64,000 nt of DNA, taken from Peribacillus simplex (GTDB taxonomy: Bacteria; Bacillota; Bacilli; Bacillales; DSM-1321). A program made the translations under genes and the position numbers. Of this stretch, positions 26,035-34,662 are shown piece by piece; positions within the stretch are counted from its first letter, which is position 1, and each line of letters starts with the position of its first letter. The notes below the pieces were generated by a model. It had not been told where the DNA came from and ran no database searches. It saw only the letters and a program-made list of their open reading frames with translations. The stretch spans positions 22,609 through 86,608 of the forward strand of contig NZ_FTMX01000013.1 of assembly GCF_900156045.1 (NCBI RefSeq). The letters run 5' to 3'.

Positions 26035-26175
26035 ATGCAAACGAAAAACCCATTGGAATTCTTCAGGACACTGCCGCCTAAACAATGTTCGGAATGCGGG
26101 ACCCATATCACTGAACAAGCTGAATCCTACCTCTTGGAATGTGACCTCTGCCTTTCCAAAAAAGATGAATATTAA
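26035..26175 (+). CDS. YhfH-like zinc-ribbon microprotein, copy 5
   Basis: A 46-residue protein with LEFFRTLPPKQCSECG, then LLECDLCLSKKDEY. Last gene of the array, 167 bases after copy 4. All four cysteines remain. A terminator hairpin follows 7 bases later. Confidence 0.8.
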   Translation: MQTKNPLEFFRTLPPKQCSECGTHITEQAESYLLECDLCLSKKDEY

Positions 26176-26181
26176 TATAAG

Positions 26182-26229
26182 ATGCTGACATCAAGAAGCT
26201 GCTATATAGGCAAATTTGATGTCAGCATT
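26182..26229 (+). terminator. Terminator of the microprotein array
   Basis: Stem ATGCTGACATCAA (26182-26194) pairs with TTGATGTCAGCAT (26217-26229), followed by TATTTCC. The pucR-type gene ends 59 bases further on the opposite strand and may share it. Confidence 0.75.
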
Positions 26230-26287
26230 ATTTCCTTGCATTCAAAAAAGGATGTCCCAGGGACACCCTTCAGCCGTACTTATTTTT

Positions 26288-27922
26288 TTATCTCCCAATA
26301 TATTTGTCTACATATTTTCCGCTTATCTGCCTGCTGCTGTATTGTAAGAAGTCCAATGCAAAAATCATGAATTCAAGGCCTAGGCGCTTATCCGAACGCA
26401 TAAAATCAGAACCTAGCAGTTTCTCCAATTTTTCAAGCCTATGATATAGCGTTTGCCGGACAATGAATAGTTGTTTCGATGTTTCCTGCTTGGAACCGTT
26501 ACAAGCAAGATAGGTCTTCAGGGTAGGCATTAACTCACCATTGTTTTGCTTGTCATATTCAATGACCGGACCTAAATATTCGTATACCGTTTCCTCCAGA
26601 TTACCATGTTTATTTATGAGCGAAATCATGCGATGCATATGTAAGTCCTGATAAAAGAAGCTCCTGTTGTCCTCTGGTAATGTATCCTGAAGCAGCAAAG
26701 TCTCACGGGCCGTTTCATAACTTTTATAAATCTCACTTAACCTTTGAACATGCTTTCCAAACCCAATGGAAAGCAGCCCCATGCGATTACGCCCGCTTGC
26801 ATCCATTTTCATGATTCGATCCACCGCGCTTGTAACCCTTGATTTCCAATCTTCAGATGCACGATTATCACCTAAAATAAAAACAAGATGCTGATGTATT
26901 TCCATGGAAAATATCTGAAAGCCGTACTGTTCAAAAACTGTTCTAAACATTATCTTAAAATAGGTTCCATCTAATTTTGTGGAACTTTTATTATATTTTG
27001 GGTGTTGTTTGCAAATGCAAACAATTCCGCCATCCAACTGCATTTTCGGATCAATATAGGAAAGCCTCTCCCGGATTGCTTCGTCACTATATTCACCTTC
27101 AATCCAATTTGTAAGCCATTTACTTTCTTCCGACATTTTCTTTTCTTCTATATATAACTCCCTTAATAGATGCTGTGCCAATGCGGTAGCCGTTCGATCC
27201 AAGATCAGTGAATCAAAATCAGTCAACTCTCTGTCGTTGCTGCAAATGAGCAGTTCCGCATAATTTTCACCGAGCACTTGAATCGGCTGTCCAAGAACGG
27301 TTTTATCCAATTTCCGCTTCTCTTCGTATATGTCCGCCACCATTTGATAGGTTATTTTTTTCTTTATTTTTGGAATGCTGGCTATATCATTTTCATTAAA
27401 GATAAGAATAACCTGTACATTTAAATAGCTGTGGAGAAATTTTAGGATTGGTTCATAATGGTCAATTTCGAGGAGATTTTTATTTAACTGCTGGGAGTAG
27501 TTTTCTAAGTTGGAGATCATCTCATATTGTTTATTGATGATAAGGGAATGAATATCCTGCGTGATTTCTACGAAAGGGACTTCTTCATGAAATAGGATGA
27601 TAGGGAATTGCCGTTCATTTGCGAGATCGATCGCACATTGCGGCACGGCCATGGTGTTGGCGCCAATCTCTATACAGAGTCCAGCTGCATCGCATTCAAT
27701 TAACTGCCTTAAGTAGGATAGAAATGTGTCATCGCAATCTTTCCACCCTAAACCGGTAGTCAGAATCAGTTCATTTCCATTTAACAAATGGCTGATTTGG
27801 GTGACTTCCATGCAGTGTACCCACTTCACTTGACGCTTTATCCCACTGCTACCTGCAATTATATCCGTCAGATTAAAATGCTTGCGTGTTAGAATTTCCT
27901 CGATTGTAATCGATGTATTCAT
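26288..27922 (-). CDS. PucR-family transcriptional regulator
   Basis: A 544-residue regulator. The N-terminal PucR domain (about 8-125) senses purine or pyrimidine metabolites. A GGDEF-like middle segment and a C-terminal HTH_30 domain (about 480-530) follow, with LKTYLACNGSKQETSKQLFI and RQTLYHRLEKLEKLLG. It lies just downstream of the pyrimidine-degradation operon on the same strand, separated by 165 bases and a terminator, and is its likely activator. In B. subtilis PucR controls purine catabolism. Confidence 0.9.
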   Translation of the reverse strand: MNTSITIEEILTRKHFNLTDIIAGSSGIKRQVKWVHCMEVTQISHLLNGNELILTTGLGWKDCDDTFLSYLRQLIECDAAGLCIEIGANTMAVPQCAIDLANERQFPIILFHEEVPFVEITQDIHSLIINKQYEMISNLENYSQQLNKNLLEIDHYEPILKFLHSYLNVQVILIFNENDIASIPKIKKKITYQMVADIYEEKRKLDKTVLGQPIQVLGENYAELLICSNDRELTDFDSLILDRTATALAQHLLRELYIEEKKMSEESKWLTNWIEGEYSDEAIRERLSYIDPKMQLDGGIVCICKQHPKYNKSSTKLDGTYFKIMFRTVFEQYGFQIFSMEIHQHLVFILGDNRASEDWKSRVTSAVDRIMKMDASGRNRMGLLSIGFGKHVQRLSEIYKSYETARETLLLQDTLPEDNRSFFYQDLHMHRMISLINKHGNLEETVYEYLGPVIEYDKQNNGELMPTLKTYLACNGSKQETSKQLFIVRQTLYHRLEKLEKLLGSDFMRSDKRLGLEFMIFALDFLQYSSRQISGKYVDKYIGR

Positions 27923-28042
27923 CCATACACATCCTTTTATAAAACTGCTTTAAAATCTATTATAAACGGACAACCTTTAAATCTCCAGACACTTGTTAGA
28001 AAATCTAACGTCAAAATTCTACAAAAAACTCGAACAGGTACA

Positions 28043-28079
28043 AGAAAAAGGACCCATTCGCGAGGAATAGGCCCGGTCC
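28043..28079 (-). terminator. Terminator of the pyrimidine-degradation operon
   Basis: On the minus strand GGACC ... GGTCC followed by TTTTTCTTG, 10 bases after the 71-residue gene stop. Confidence 0.65.
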
Positions 28080-28088
28080 ATAACTATT

Positions 28089-28304
28089 TCAATTCAATTT
28101 TTTGAACAGCAATGTAGAGAAGTATTTCCTTCCTTCCGGGGTTTTGATGTTCAATTGCTTCCATTCCTGCTTCGTTCCTTCAATCAGTTCAAAATCGAGA
28201 AAAGCTCCACTTAAACTTTCGGAAACACGGGTGATTCGATATCCTCTTTCAAGTAAAAAATCGATTTGTTCCCTTTCTAAGCGATACTCTTGATATTCGG
28301 ACAT
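28089..28304 (-). CDS. Unknown 71-residue protein at the end of the pyrimidine operon
   Basis: Not recognised. About 71 residues, charged at the N-terminus (YQEYRLEREQIDFLLERGYR), with a middle GAFLDFELIEG and a basic C-terminus. Start chosen at ATG 28304 because the upstream in-frame ATG at 28310 is only 2 bases from GGGGGG. It follows the permease by 18 bases and is the last gene of the operon, so a role in pyrimidine or hydantoin use is plausible. Soluble, no membrane segment. Confidence 0.7.
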   Translation of the reverse strand: MSEYQEYRLEREQIDFLLERGYRITRVSESLSGAFLDFELIEGTKQEWKQLNIKTPEGRKYFSTLLFKKLN

Positions 28305-28322
28305 TTCCATTCCCCCCTTTTT

Positions 28323-29807
28323 TCATACGTTCTCCTTGCCGGTTGAAGCCGGAAAAACCATCTCTTCCTCAAGTTTTGGATCCTTTTCGATACTCCAATC
28401 CCTGCCAACGGAAATGCCTAAATATTTCTCATCGCTGGGATCCATTATTTCAGCTTGTTCATATTGCTTGAACCACCAATACTTAGCTAATATATAATAA
28501 CTTGCACCGCCGAGAAGTAAGCCAATAATAAACGAATAATTCGAAAAAATCGTGGCACCGATTCCTCCAATCACCCAAGAAATGATTCCTGCCCAATTCA
28601 CCCCATTCAAGTATTTATACTGGCCTTCACTCTCATAGAGTTCTTTTACATTCACTCTCCGTTTACGGAGGAAATAGTAATCCGCTATAAGGATGCCGAC
28701 AATGGATGCCAGGATCCCACCTATTATTAATAAAACTTCTATTATGATGCCGAACAGGCTCCATGGCTGAACCACTATCCCAATAAACCCCGCCACAACG
28801 ACTCCTGCCCAAAATGGCATTTTAGGACCCATGACATTGGAGAAAATGGTAGCTGCGGGAATGACATTGGCCGTAGTATTCGTCGACCATTGAGCGAATA
28901 CGATCATGATTAAAAGGACGCCGAGAGCAATTCCACTTGCTGATCCCTGTATGGCAACCACCGGATCATAATTGGAAACAGCCATATAAGAAACCGCTCC
29001 GATGATCACCATGAACGTCTGCGTGATGGGATAAGTGATAATATTCCCAATTATTTGCCCCTTATTGCGCTTGAACCAATTTTTTTCATTTTTTGGTGCC
29101 TTTATATAGCGGGAAAGCGTGGGCATATCCGCAGTCAACGTGCCCCAAAATCCCATATTAGCCATGATGACTACCATGAAAGCCGTGGCAGCAGCCCCGC
29201 CAGTGACCGGACTTTCAATCCAGGACCATACATCTCTTCCTTGGGCCACTGCCTGATCGGATAGAGTGAAATACATCCAGCCAGAAATTAAAATGATAAC
29301 GGGCGCCGCCAAGTCGGCGAATCGTTCTATCGACTTTATTCCCATTGCCGTGTTGACTAATTGTAAAACGGCAAAAATGAGGAAGCATATAAACCAATTA
29401 TCAAAATCAAAAAGGGTTGTGAAGATAGCGTTCATTGCAGTGGCTCCGAAGTAAGTATTGAGGCCGAACCAGCATGACGCTACAAAACCCCGTACAACCG
29501 AAGGGATGTGGGTGCCAATCGTACCGAACGGCGCCCTCATATAGACCGGGAATGATATTCCATGTTCAACACCAATATCTCCTGTCATTGTCATCAAAAA
29601 GCCGAGAACCACACAGGCAATGACCGTTGCAAGAACGACCCAGCCTAAGGATAAACTTTGAACACCGTTCCCACCGATTGCGAAGGCAGCCAATACTACA
29701 GCCATGCCCACCCAAATGAAACCAAATCCGGCTGCACTTATATTTTTCTCACTATGAGGTATAGGCAGCAAATCGGGAGACTTTAAATATTCTTTCTTCT
29801 CACTCAT
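28323..29807 (-). CDS. NCS1-family nucleobase/hydantoin:cation symporter
   Basis: About 494 residues with twelve predicted membrane helices. It shows the NCS1 features GVEHGISFPVYMRAPFGTIG, SWFGLNTYFGATA-like CWFGLNTYFG and NMGFWGTLTADMPTLSRYIK. Related to PucI (allantoin) and Mhp1 (hydantoin) carriers. Start is ATG 29807, 7 bases from AGGGGGA; an upstream in-frame ATG is less likely. Fourth gene of the pre operon, so probably imports uracil, thymine or a hydantoin. Confidence 0.9.
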   Translation of the reverse strand: MSEKKEYLKSPDLLPIPHSEKNISAAGFGFIWVGMAVVLAAFAIGGNGVQSLSLGWVVLATVIACVVLGFLMTMTGDIGVEHGISFPVYMRAPFGTIGTHIPSVVRGFVASCWFGLNTYFGATAMNAIFTTLFDFDNWFICFLIFAVLQLVNTAMGIKSIERFADLAAPVIILISGWMYFTLSDQAVAQGRDVWSWIESPVTGGAAATAFMVVIMANMGFWGTLTADMPTLSRYIKAPKNEKNWFKRNKGQIIGNIITYPITQTFMVIIGAVSYMAVSNYDPVVAIQGSASGIALGVLLIMIVFAQWSTNTTANVIPAATIFSNVMGPKMPFWAGVVVAGFIGIVVQPWSLFGIIIEVLLIIGGILASIVGILIADYYFLRKRRVNVKELYESEGQYKYLNGVNWAGIISWVIGGIGATIFSNYSFIIGLLLGGASYYILAKYWWFKQYEQAEIMDPSDEKYLGISVGRDWSIEKDPKLEEEMVFPASTGKENV

Positions 29808-29849
29808 AGAAAATCCCCCTAAAATAATTTGCAACATTCCTTACCGAAA

Positions 29850-31268
29850 TTAGACTGGAAGCTTTTTCCCGGTATCCGGCTTCAGCGCCGCATTATATTT
29901 TGCCCGTTTCAGGAATTGCCCTTTTCCAGCTTCGCCTACAAATTGTTTGTCTTTAATGACGAATTGACCTCTCGATAAAACGGAAACTGGTTCACCTGTA
30001 ATTTCCATACCTTCAAACGCATTATAATCTACAGCCATGTGATGAGTATCTGCAGAAATGGCCCTTTCAACTTTCGGGTCAAAAATGACAATATCAGCAT
30101 CCGAGCCCACTGCAATCGTCCCTTTCTTAGGGAATAACCCAAATAGTTTGGCAGCACGCGTAGAGGTCATGTCCACGAATTGATTCAAGGTAATACGCTC
30201 TTTCATGACCCCTTCAGAAAAGAGGATGCTCATGCGGTCCTCAATTGTTGGACCACCGTTCGGTATTTTCGTGAAATCTTCACGTCCAAGCTCCTTCTGT
30301 CCCTTAAAATCAAACGAGCATTGATCGGAGCCGATCGTTTGCAGCTGCCCCGTTTTCAAAGCATTCCATAGCACTTCCTGGTTTTTCTTCTCCCTTAACG
30401 GCGGGGACCATACATACTTAGATCCTTCGAAATGGGGCTTTTCAAGATAAGATTGGTCAAGAACCAAATATTGCGGACAAGTCTCCCCCCAAATATCCAC
30501 CCCTTTATTTCTTGCCTCAGTGATTTTTTCAACCGCATCTTCACAGGTGACATGAACCACATAGAGATGACCATTTGCCATTTCCGTCAGTTTAGCTGCC
30601 CGTCCAGTCGCTTCCCCTTCAAGCTCCGGAGGCCTTGTCAGTGCATGGTAAATTGGATCGGTGTTACCTTCAGCAAGCGCCTGCTTTGTAAGATAATCGA
30701 TGACATCACCATTTTCAGCGTGAACCATGACCAGTGCGCCAAGTTCCTTTGCTTGCAACAAAGTGCGGTATAACGTGGCATCATCAGCTTGAAAAACATT
30801 CTTGTAAGCCATGAAGACTTTAAAGGAAGAAATCCCTTCATTATCAATAATACTTGGCAGCTCAGCCAATACATCATCATTAATCTCACTGATCATTAAA
30901 TGAAAACCATAATCTATGGCCGCTTTTTCATTGGCCTTCTCATGCCATGTTTCAATTGCTTTCTTTAACGGCACCCCTTTTTCGGTCAGACAAAAGTCGA
31001 TGATCGTTGTTGTGCCTCCATATGCAGCAGCAATCGTCCCCGTTTCATAATCATCCTTTGTCGTTGTCCCTCCAAACGGCATATCGAGATGGGTATGCGG
31101 ATCAATGCCCCCCGGAAAAATATAAGCGCCTTTTGCATCAATGATTTCAGCCCCCTCAGACGACAGGTCCTTGCCAATCATTGCAATCTTCTCATTTTCA
31201 ATCAATATATCCGCCTGATACGTATCTGCAGCGGTTGCAATCGTTCCATTTTTAATGATTTTCTTCAT
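29850..31268 (-). CDS. hydA: Dihydropyrimidinase / hydantoinase
   Basis: About 472 residues of the D-hydantoinase family. It opens the ring of dihydrouracil or dihydrothymine. The binuclear metal site is intact: HTH at 58-60, carboxylated Lys150 in SSFKVFMAYK, His183 in VHAEN, His239 in VVHVTC and Asp315 in GSDQC. These spacings match known Bacillus hydantoinases. Start at ATG 31268, 6 bases after GGAGGGG. It acts after PreTA in the reductive pyrimidine pathway. Confidence 0.94.
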   Translation of the reverse strand: MKKIIKNGTIATAADTYQADILIENEKIAMIGKDLSSEGAEIIDAKGAYIFPGGIDPHTHLDMPFGGTTTKDDYETGTIAAAYGGTTTIIDFCLTEKGVPLKKAIETWHEKANEKAAIDYGFHLMISEINDDVLAELPSIIDNEGISSFKVFMAYKNVFQADDATLYRTLLQAKELGALVMVHAENGDVIDYLTKQALAEGNTDPIYHALTRPPELEGEATGRAAKLTEMANGHLYVVHVTCEDAVEKITEARNKGVDIWGETCPQYLVLDQSYLEKPHFEGSKYVWSPPLREKKNQEVLWNALKTGQLQTIGSDQCSFDFKGQKELGREDFTKIPNGGPTIEDRMSILFSEGVMKERITLNQFVDMTSTRAAKLFGLFPKKGTIAVGSDADIVIFDPKVERAISADTHHMAVDYNAFEGMEITGEPVSVLSRGQFVIKDKQFVGEAGKGQFLKRAKYNAALKPDTGKKLPV

Positions 31269-31282
31269 CTTCGACCCCTCCA

Positions 31283-32569
31283 TCATTTTACGAAATCAAC
31301 ACTTTCACTGCTTATGCCCCCAAGGAACGACTGGCGTTCATTCCATGTCATTGGCGGTAATTCATTTGTCAATTCGATCATATCGATCGCCCCATCGACC
31401 GGACAGACGATCGAGCAAAGATTACAGCCTACGCAATCTTCTTCGCGCACTCTCAAGAAGGAGCTGCCTGATGTATCCTTTAACATATCTATACATTGGT
31501 GAGATGTATCTTCACACGCAATATGGCATTTATTGCAGTTAATGCACACATCATTATTAATGCGCGCGACGACCTTGTAATTAAGATCTAAATTCCCCCA
31601 GTCGGAATAACGCGGCACCGACTTACCAACAATATCCATCACAGAAGAAATCCCTTTTTCATCAAGGTAATTGGACAGGCCATCAATCAAGTCTTCTACT
31701 ATTCTAAAACCGTGATGCATGGCAGCCGTACAAATTTGAACTCCAGTCGAACCCATCAATAAAAATTCAACCGTATCCTGCCAATTTGAAATGCCGCCTA
31801 TTCCGGAAATGGGAACATTGATCATTTTATTCCTTGCACACTCAGCCACCATATTCAAAGCAATCGGCTTCACGGCGGGACCGCAATACCCTCCATGAGC
31901 CCCCTTGCCGCCTACATGGGGAATCGTATTCCATGAATGGATGTCCACTCCTGCCAAGCTGTTGATCGTATTGATCATGCTTATTGCATCCGCACCGCCG
32001 CGCACCGCCGCTTCAGCCGTAACCGTAATGTCGGTTATATTGGGTGTAAGCTTGACGATGACGGGTTTGGATGCAGCTTCCTTCGCCCAGTATGTTTGCT
32101 TTTCGACAAGCTCGGGAACCTGTCCCGAAGCAGCTCCCATCCCACGCTCTGCCATACCGTGCGGGCAACCAAAGTTCAACTCGTAACCATCGACCCCTAC
32201 ATCTTCTATTCGCTTGATGATTTCATGCCACTTTTCCTGTTGTGGCTCCACCATCACCGATGCAATGATTGCATGATCAGGGAACCTCTTCTTCGTTTCA
32301 TATATTTCTTTCAGATTCACTTCAAGTGGACGATCCGTAATCAATTCTATATTGTTGAACCCGGCAACTCTCTGTCCATTAAAGCCGACCGCTGCAAAAC
32401 GTGATGAGACATTCAGGATGGGTTCACCCAATGTCTTCCAAACAGCTCCGCCCCAGCCAGCTTCAAATGCGCGCTGGACTTGATAACCCGAATTGGTAGG
32501 TGGTGCAGAAGCAAGCCAAAAAGGATTGGGGGATTTAATACCTGCAAGATCAATTGATAAATCAGCCAT
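31283..32569 (-). CDS. preA: NAD-dependent dihydropyrimidine dehydrogenase, catalytic subunit
   Basis: About 428 residues. A flavin-binding dihydroorotate-dehydrogenase-like barrel (about 1-320) has LNFGCPHGMAERGMG and GGADAISMINTINS. The C-terminus carries two [4Fe-4S] motifs, CINCNKCHIAC and CVGCNLCSIVCP. With PreT it reduces uracil and thymine to dihydropyrimidines. Start at ATG 32569 after AGGAGG. It follows preT by 26 bases and precedes hydA by 14. Confidence 0.95.
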   Translation of the reverse strand: MADLSIDLAGIKSPNPFWLASAPPTNSGYQVQRAFEAGWGGAVWKTLGEPILNVSSRFAAVGFNGQRVAGFNNIELITDRPLEVNLKEIYETKKRFPDHAIIASVMVEPQQEKWHEIIKRIEDVGVDGYELNFGCPHGMAERGMGAASGQVPELVEKQTYWAKEAASKPVIVKLTPNITDITVTAEAAVRGGADAISMINTINSLAGVDIHSWNTIPHVGGKGAHGGYCGPAVKPIALNMVAECARNKMINVPISGIGGISNWQDTVEFLLMGSTGVQICTAAMHHGFRIVEDLIDGLSNYLDEKGISSVMDIVGKSVPRYSDWGNLDLNYKVVARINNDVCINCNKCHIACEDTSHQCIDMLKDTSGSSFLRVREEDCVGCNLCSIVCPVDGAIDMIELTNELPPMTWNERQSFLGGISSESVDFVK

Positions 32570-32595
32570 GATAAGCCTCCTAATTTTCATAGTTA

Positions 32596-33960
32596 TTAAG
32601 CAATATCCACCGCTTCGCCCATCAAAATCGAGTCAATTTCATAGGCTGTCTTCTTCCCTTGCTGGGCAGCTGAAACAACCATTGCCTCACCTTGGCCTTT
32701 ACCGAAGATCACGTCACCGCACGCAAAAATCTTTTCATTCGATGTCCTATAGGAATCACCCTCCAATGTTACGACACCATCATCATGCTGGATGCCGAAC
32801 TGTTCAATCAACCCTACATACCTGGATTGGCCTATAGCTCGAATGACCCCATCGACCGGTATGACGAACTCTGATCCGGAAATTTGGACTGGACGGCGCC
32901 GGCCATCTTCCCCCGCCTCGCTAAGCACCATCTTCACGCACTCGATGCCCGTAACTTGACCGCTTTCATCCGAGAGTATCCTGGAAGGGGCAGTCAGCCA
33001 GTGAAACCCGACACCTTCTTGTTTGGCAAACTCATATTCAAAATCATAGGCTGTCATTTCCTTTTGGGTACGACGATAAATAATGCTCACCTGTTCGGCG
33101 CCCAGGCGTACAGAACAGGTCGCGGCATCGATCGCCGTGTTTCCAGCCCCAATAACCGCCATCTTCTTCCCAATGAATTTATCAGTGATTGCCCCTGTTT
33201 TCGTCGCTTTCACGAAATCGATTGCATCATAAACGTCAGCCAAATCCTCCCCTTCAATTCCAAGCTTAGGAACATCGGACATGCCGATCGCTAAAATGAC
33301 CGCATCATAGTCGGCAGTCAGCTGATTTGCGGAAACATCCACTCCGACCCTTGTATTCGTTTTAATATCAACATCCAAACTCTTTACTTGTTCAACTTCC
33401 CAATAAGAAATGCTTTGAGGTAAACGGAACGATACAATTCCGTATGTATTTAATCCGCCTGGATTCTTTTCAGCTTCGAAAATGGTTACACTGTAGCCAA
33501 GCAAGGCTAACTCCCTTGCTGCAGACAAACCCGCCGGACCGCTTCCTACAATGGCAACTTTTTTGCCATTCTTCTTACCGGCCTTGAATAGGGCTTGTTT
33601 ATTTTGGATGGCCCAATCTGTGGAATAACGCTGGAGATTGCCAATCATGATTGGCTTTGTAGAATGGTTCAGGACACATGCCCCCTCACATAACTCTTCT
33701 GTCGGACATACCCGCGCACAGCTGGCACCGACAGGATTGGCTGTCATGATCGTCTTGGCCGACCCTTTAAAATTACCTGAAGCTATCTTCTTAATAAAAC
33801 CTGGAATATCAATTCCGGTCGGACAGGCTTGGATGCATGGGGCATCATAGCAGTATAAACATCGATTCGATTCTTCCAAAGCTTCCCTCGGGGATAAACC
33901 CCTCTCCGCTTCCTGAAAGTTAATCTCCAGATCACCTTTTAACGGGCTCGTCATACTCAT
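32596..33960 (-). CDS. preT: NAD-dependent dihydropyrimidine dehydrogenase, electron-input subunit
   Basis: A 454-residue flavoprotein like the small subunit of glutamate synthase. The N-terminal Fe-S region has CLYCYDAPCIQACPTGIDIP and CARVCPTEELCEGAC. FAD (VAIVGSGPAGLSAARELA) and NAD (MAVIGAGNTAIDAA) folds follow. It passes electrons to PreA. First gene of preT-preA-hydA-permease-71aa. Could be mistaken for GltD, but the adjoining preA settles it. Confidence 0.94.
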   Translation of the reverse strand: MSMTSPLKGDLEINFQEAERGLSPREALEESNRCLYCYDAPCIQACPTGIDIPGFIKKIASGNFKGSAKTIMTANPVGASCARVCPTEELCEGACVLNHSTKPIMIGNLQRYSTDWAIQNKQALFKAGKKNGKKVAIVGSGPAGLSAARELALLGYSVTIFEAEKNPGGLNTYGIVSFRLPQSISYWEVEQVKSLDVDIKTNTRVGVDVSANQLTADYDAVILAIGMSDVPKLGIEGEDLADVYDAIDFVKATKTGAITDKFIGKKMAVIGAGNTAIDAATCSVRLGAEQVSIIYRRTQKEMTAYDFEYEFAKQEGVGFHWLTAPSRILSDESGQVTGIECVKMVLSEAGEDGRRRPVQISGSEFVIPVDGVIRAIGQSRYVGLIEQFGIQHDDGVVTLEGDSYRTSNEKIFACGDVIFGKGQGEAMVVSAAQQGKKTAYEIDSILMGEAVDIA

Positions 33961-34448
33961 CCACTATTTCTCCTTCCAAACATTTATTTTTGAAAAATAA
34001 AAAAGGGAGGAATTGATTTTCTTTCCACTGTCCTCATATTTAAACGATTGAAAGCATTGCCAACATGGTTTTCATCAATGTATTCAACTAACAGTCATGG
34101 CGATTTCCCAGCCAAAATTCTCTCGTTTTGTTTATTATTTTCTATCATTCTCTCACTGGTCACGCCTCGGTCCCTGCTTCCTTCTAACACAAAAAGCCCC
34201 CCTACTAATCTTAAAAACTCAAATCCTGATGATAAATCAGAGAATTGAGTATTCTTTATTTTATAATGTTAAAAAGTAAGTTACATTATACAAAGTGTAA
34301 AGTATTTCCATATGTTAGATATGCAATATGTAATAATCATGTTATATTTCCTAACAATAAGTGATAAACATCGTCATTTTTCTACATTCAAACGTACTTT
34401 TCATCCTACTTATTGATATTCTTTGGATGATTTTTTCTGAAGGCCTAA

Positions 34449-34655
34449 TTATCAACACTTTGTCCACATAAAAAAAAATCCCGGAAACTCAAATCTTGGT
34501 TTCCTGGGTCTTTTCACTTTTATCCACAACTTATTCACATATTATATGGCATTATTCTCTTTGTTTTTGCAGAACAGAAGCATTCCACCAAAAGTTATCC
34601 ACATTAATGAATCGACTTTTCCACTTATCAACAAACAGTTAACAATTTATCAACA
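34449..34655 (+). promoter_or_regulatory. Cluster of seven DnaA-box-like sites, all same orientation
   Basis: Perfect TTATCCACA at 34520-34528 and 34595-34603. One-mismatch sites are TTATCAACA (34449, 34625, 34647), TTGTCCACA (34460) and TTATTCACA (34531). All read on the plus strand within 207 bases, in the region downstream of hflX. No dnaA or dnaN gene is adjacent. The rest of 33961-34448 is AT-rich with nothing else supported; the pre operon promoter should lie there. Confidence 0.75.
34480..34508 (-). terminator. hflX terminator
   Basis: On the minus strand CCCAGGAAAC pairs with GTTTCCGGG, followed by a run of nine T. It lies about 155 bases after the hflX stop, inside the DnaA-box cluster. 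Confidence 0.75.
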
Positions 34656-34662
34656 GGCAGGT

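Noticed and set aside
25355..26175. CRISPR array
   Set aside because: The regular 167-base repeats are coding genes with ribosome binding sites, not short repeats with unique spacers.
34048..34279. Two overlapping 60-66-residue ORFs upstream of preT
   Set aside because: Low-complexity AT-rich region, no ribosome binding site.
34449..34655. Chromosomal replication origin
   Set aside because: DnaA boxes are present, but dnaA, dnaN and a clear AT-rich unwinding element with the usual gene order are absent.
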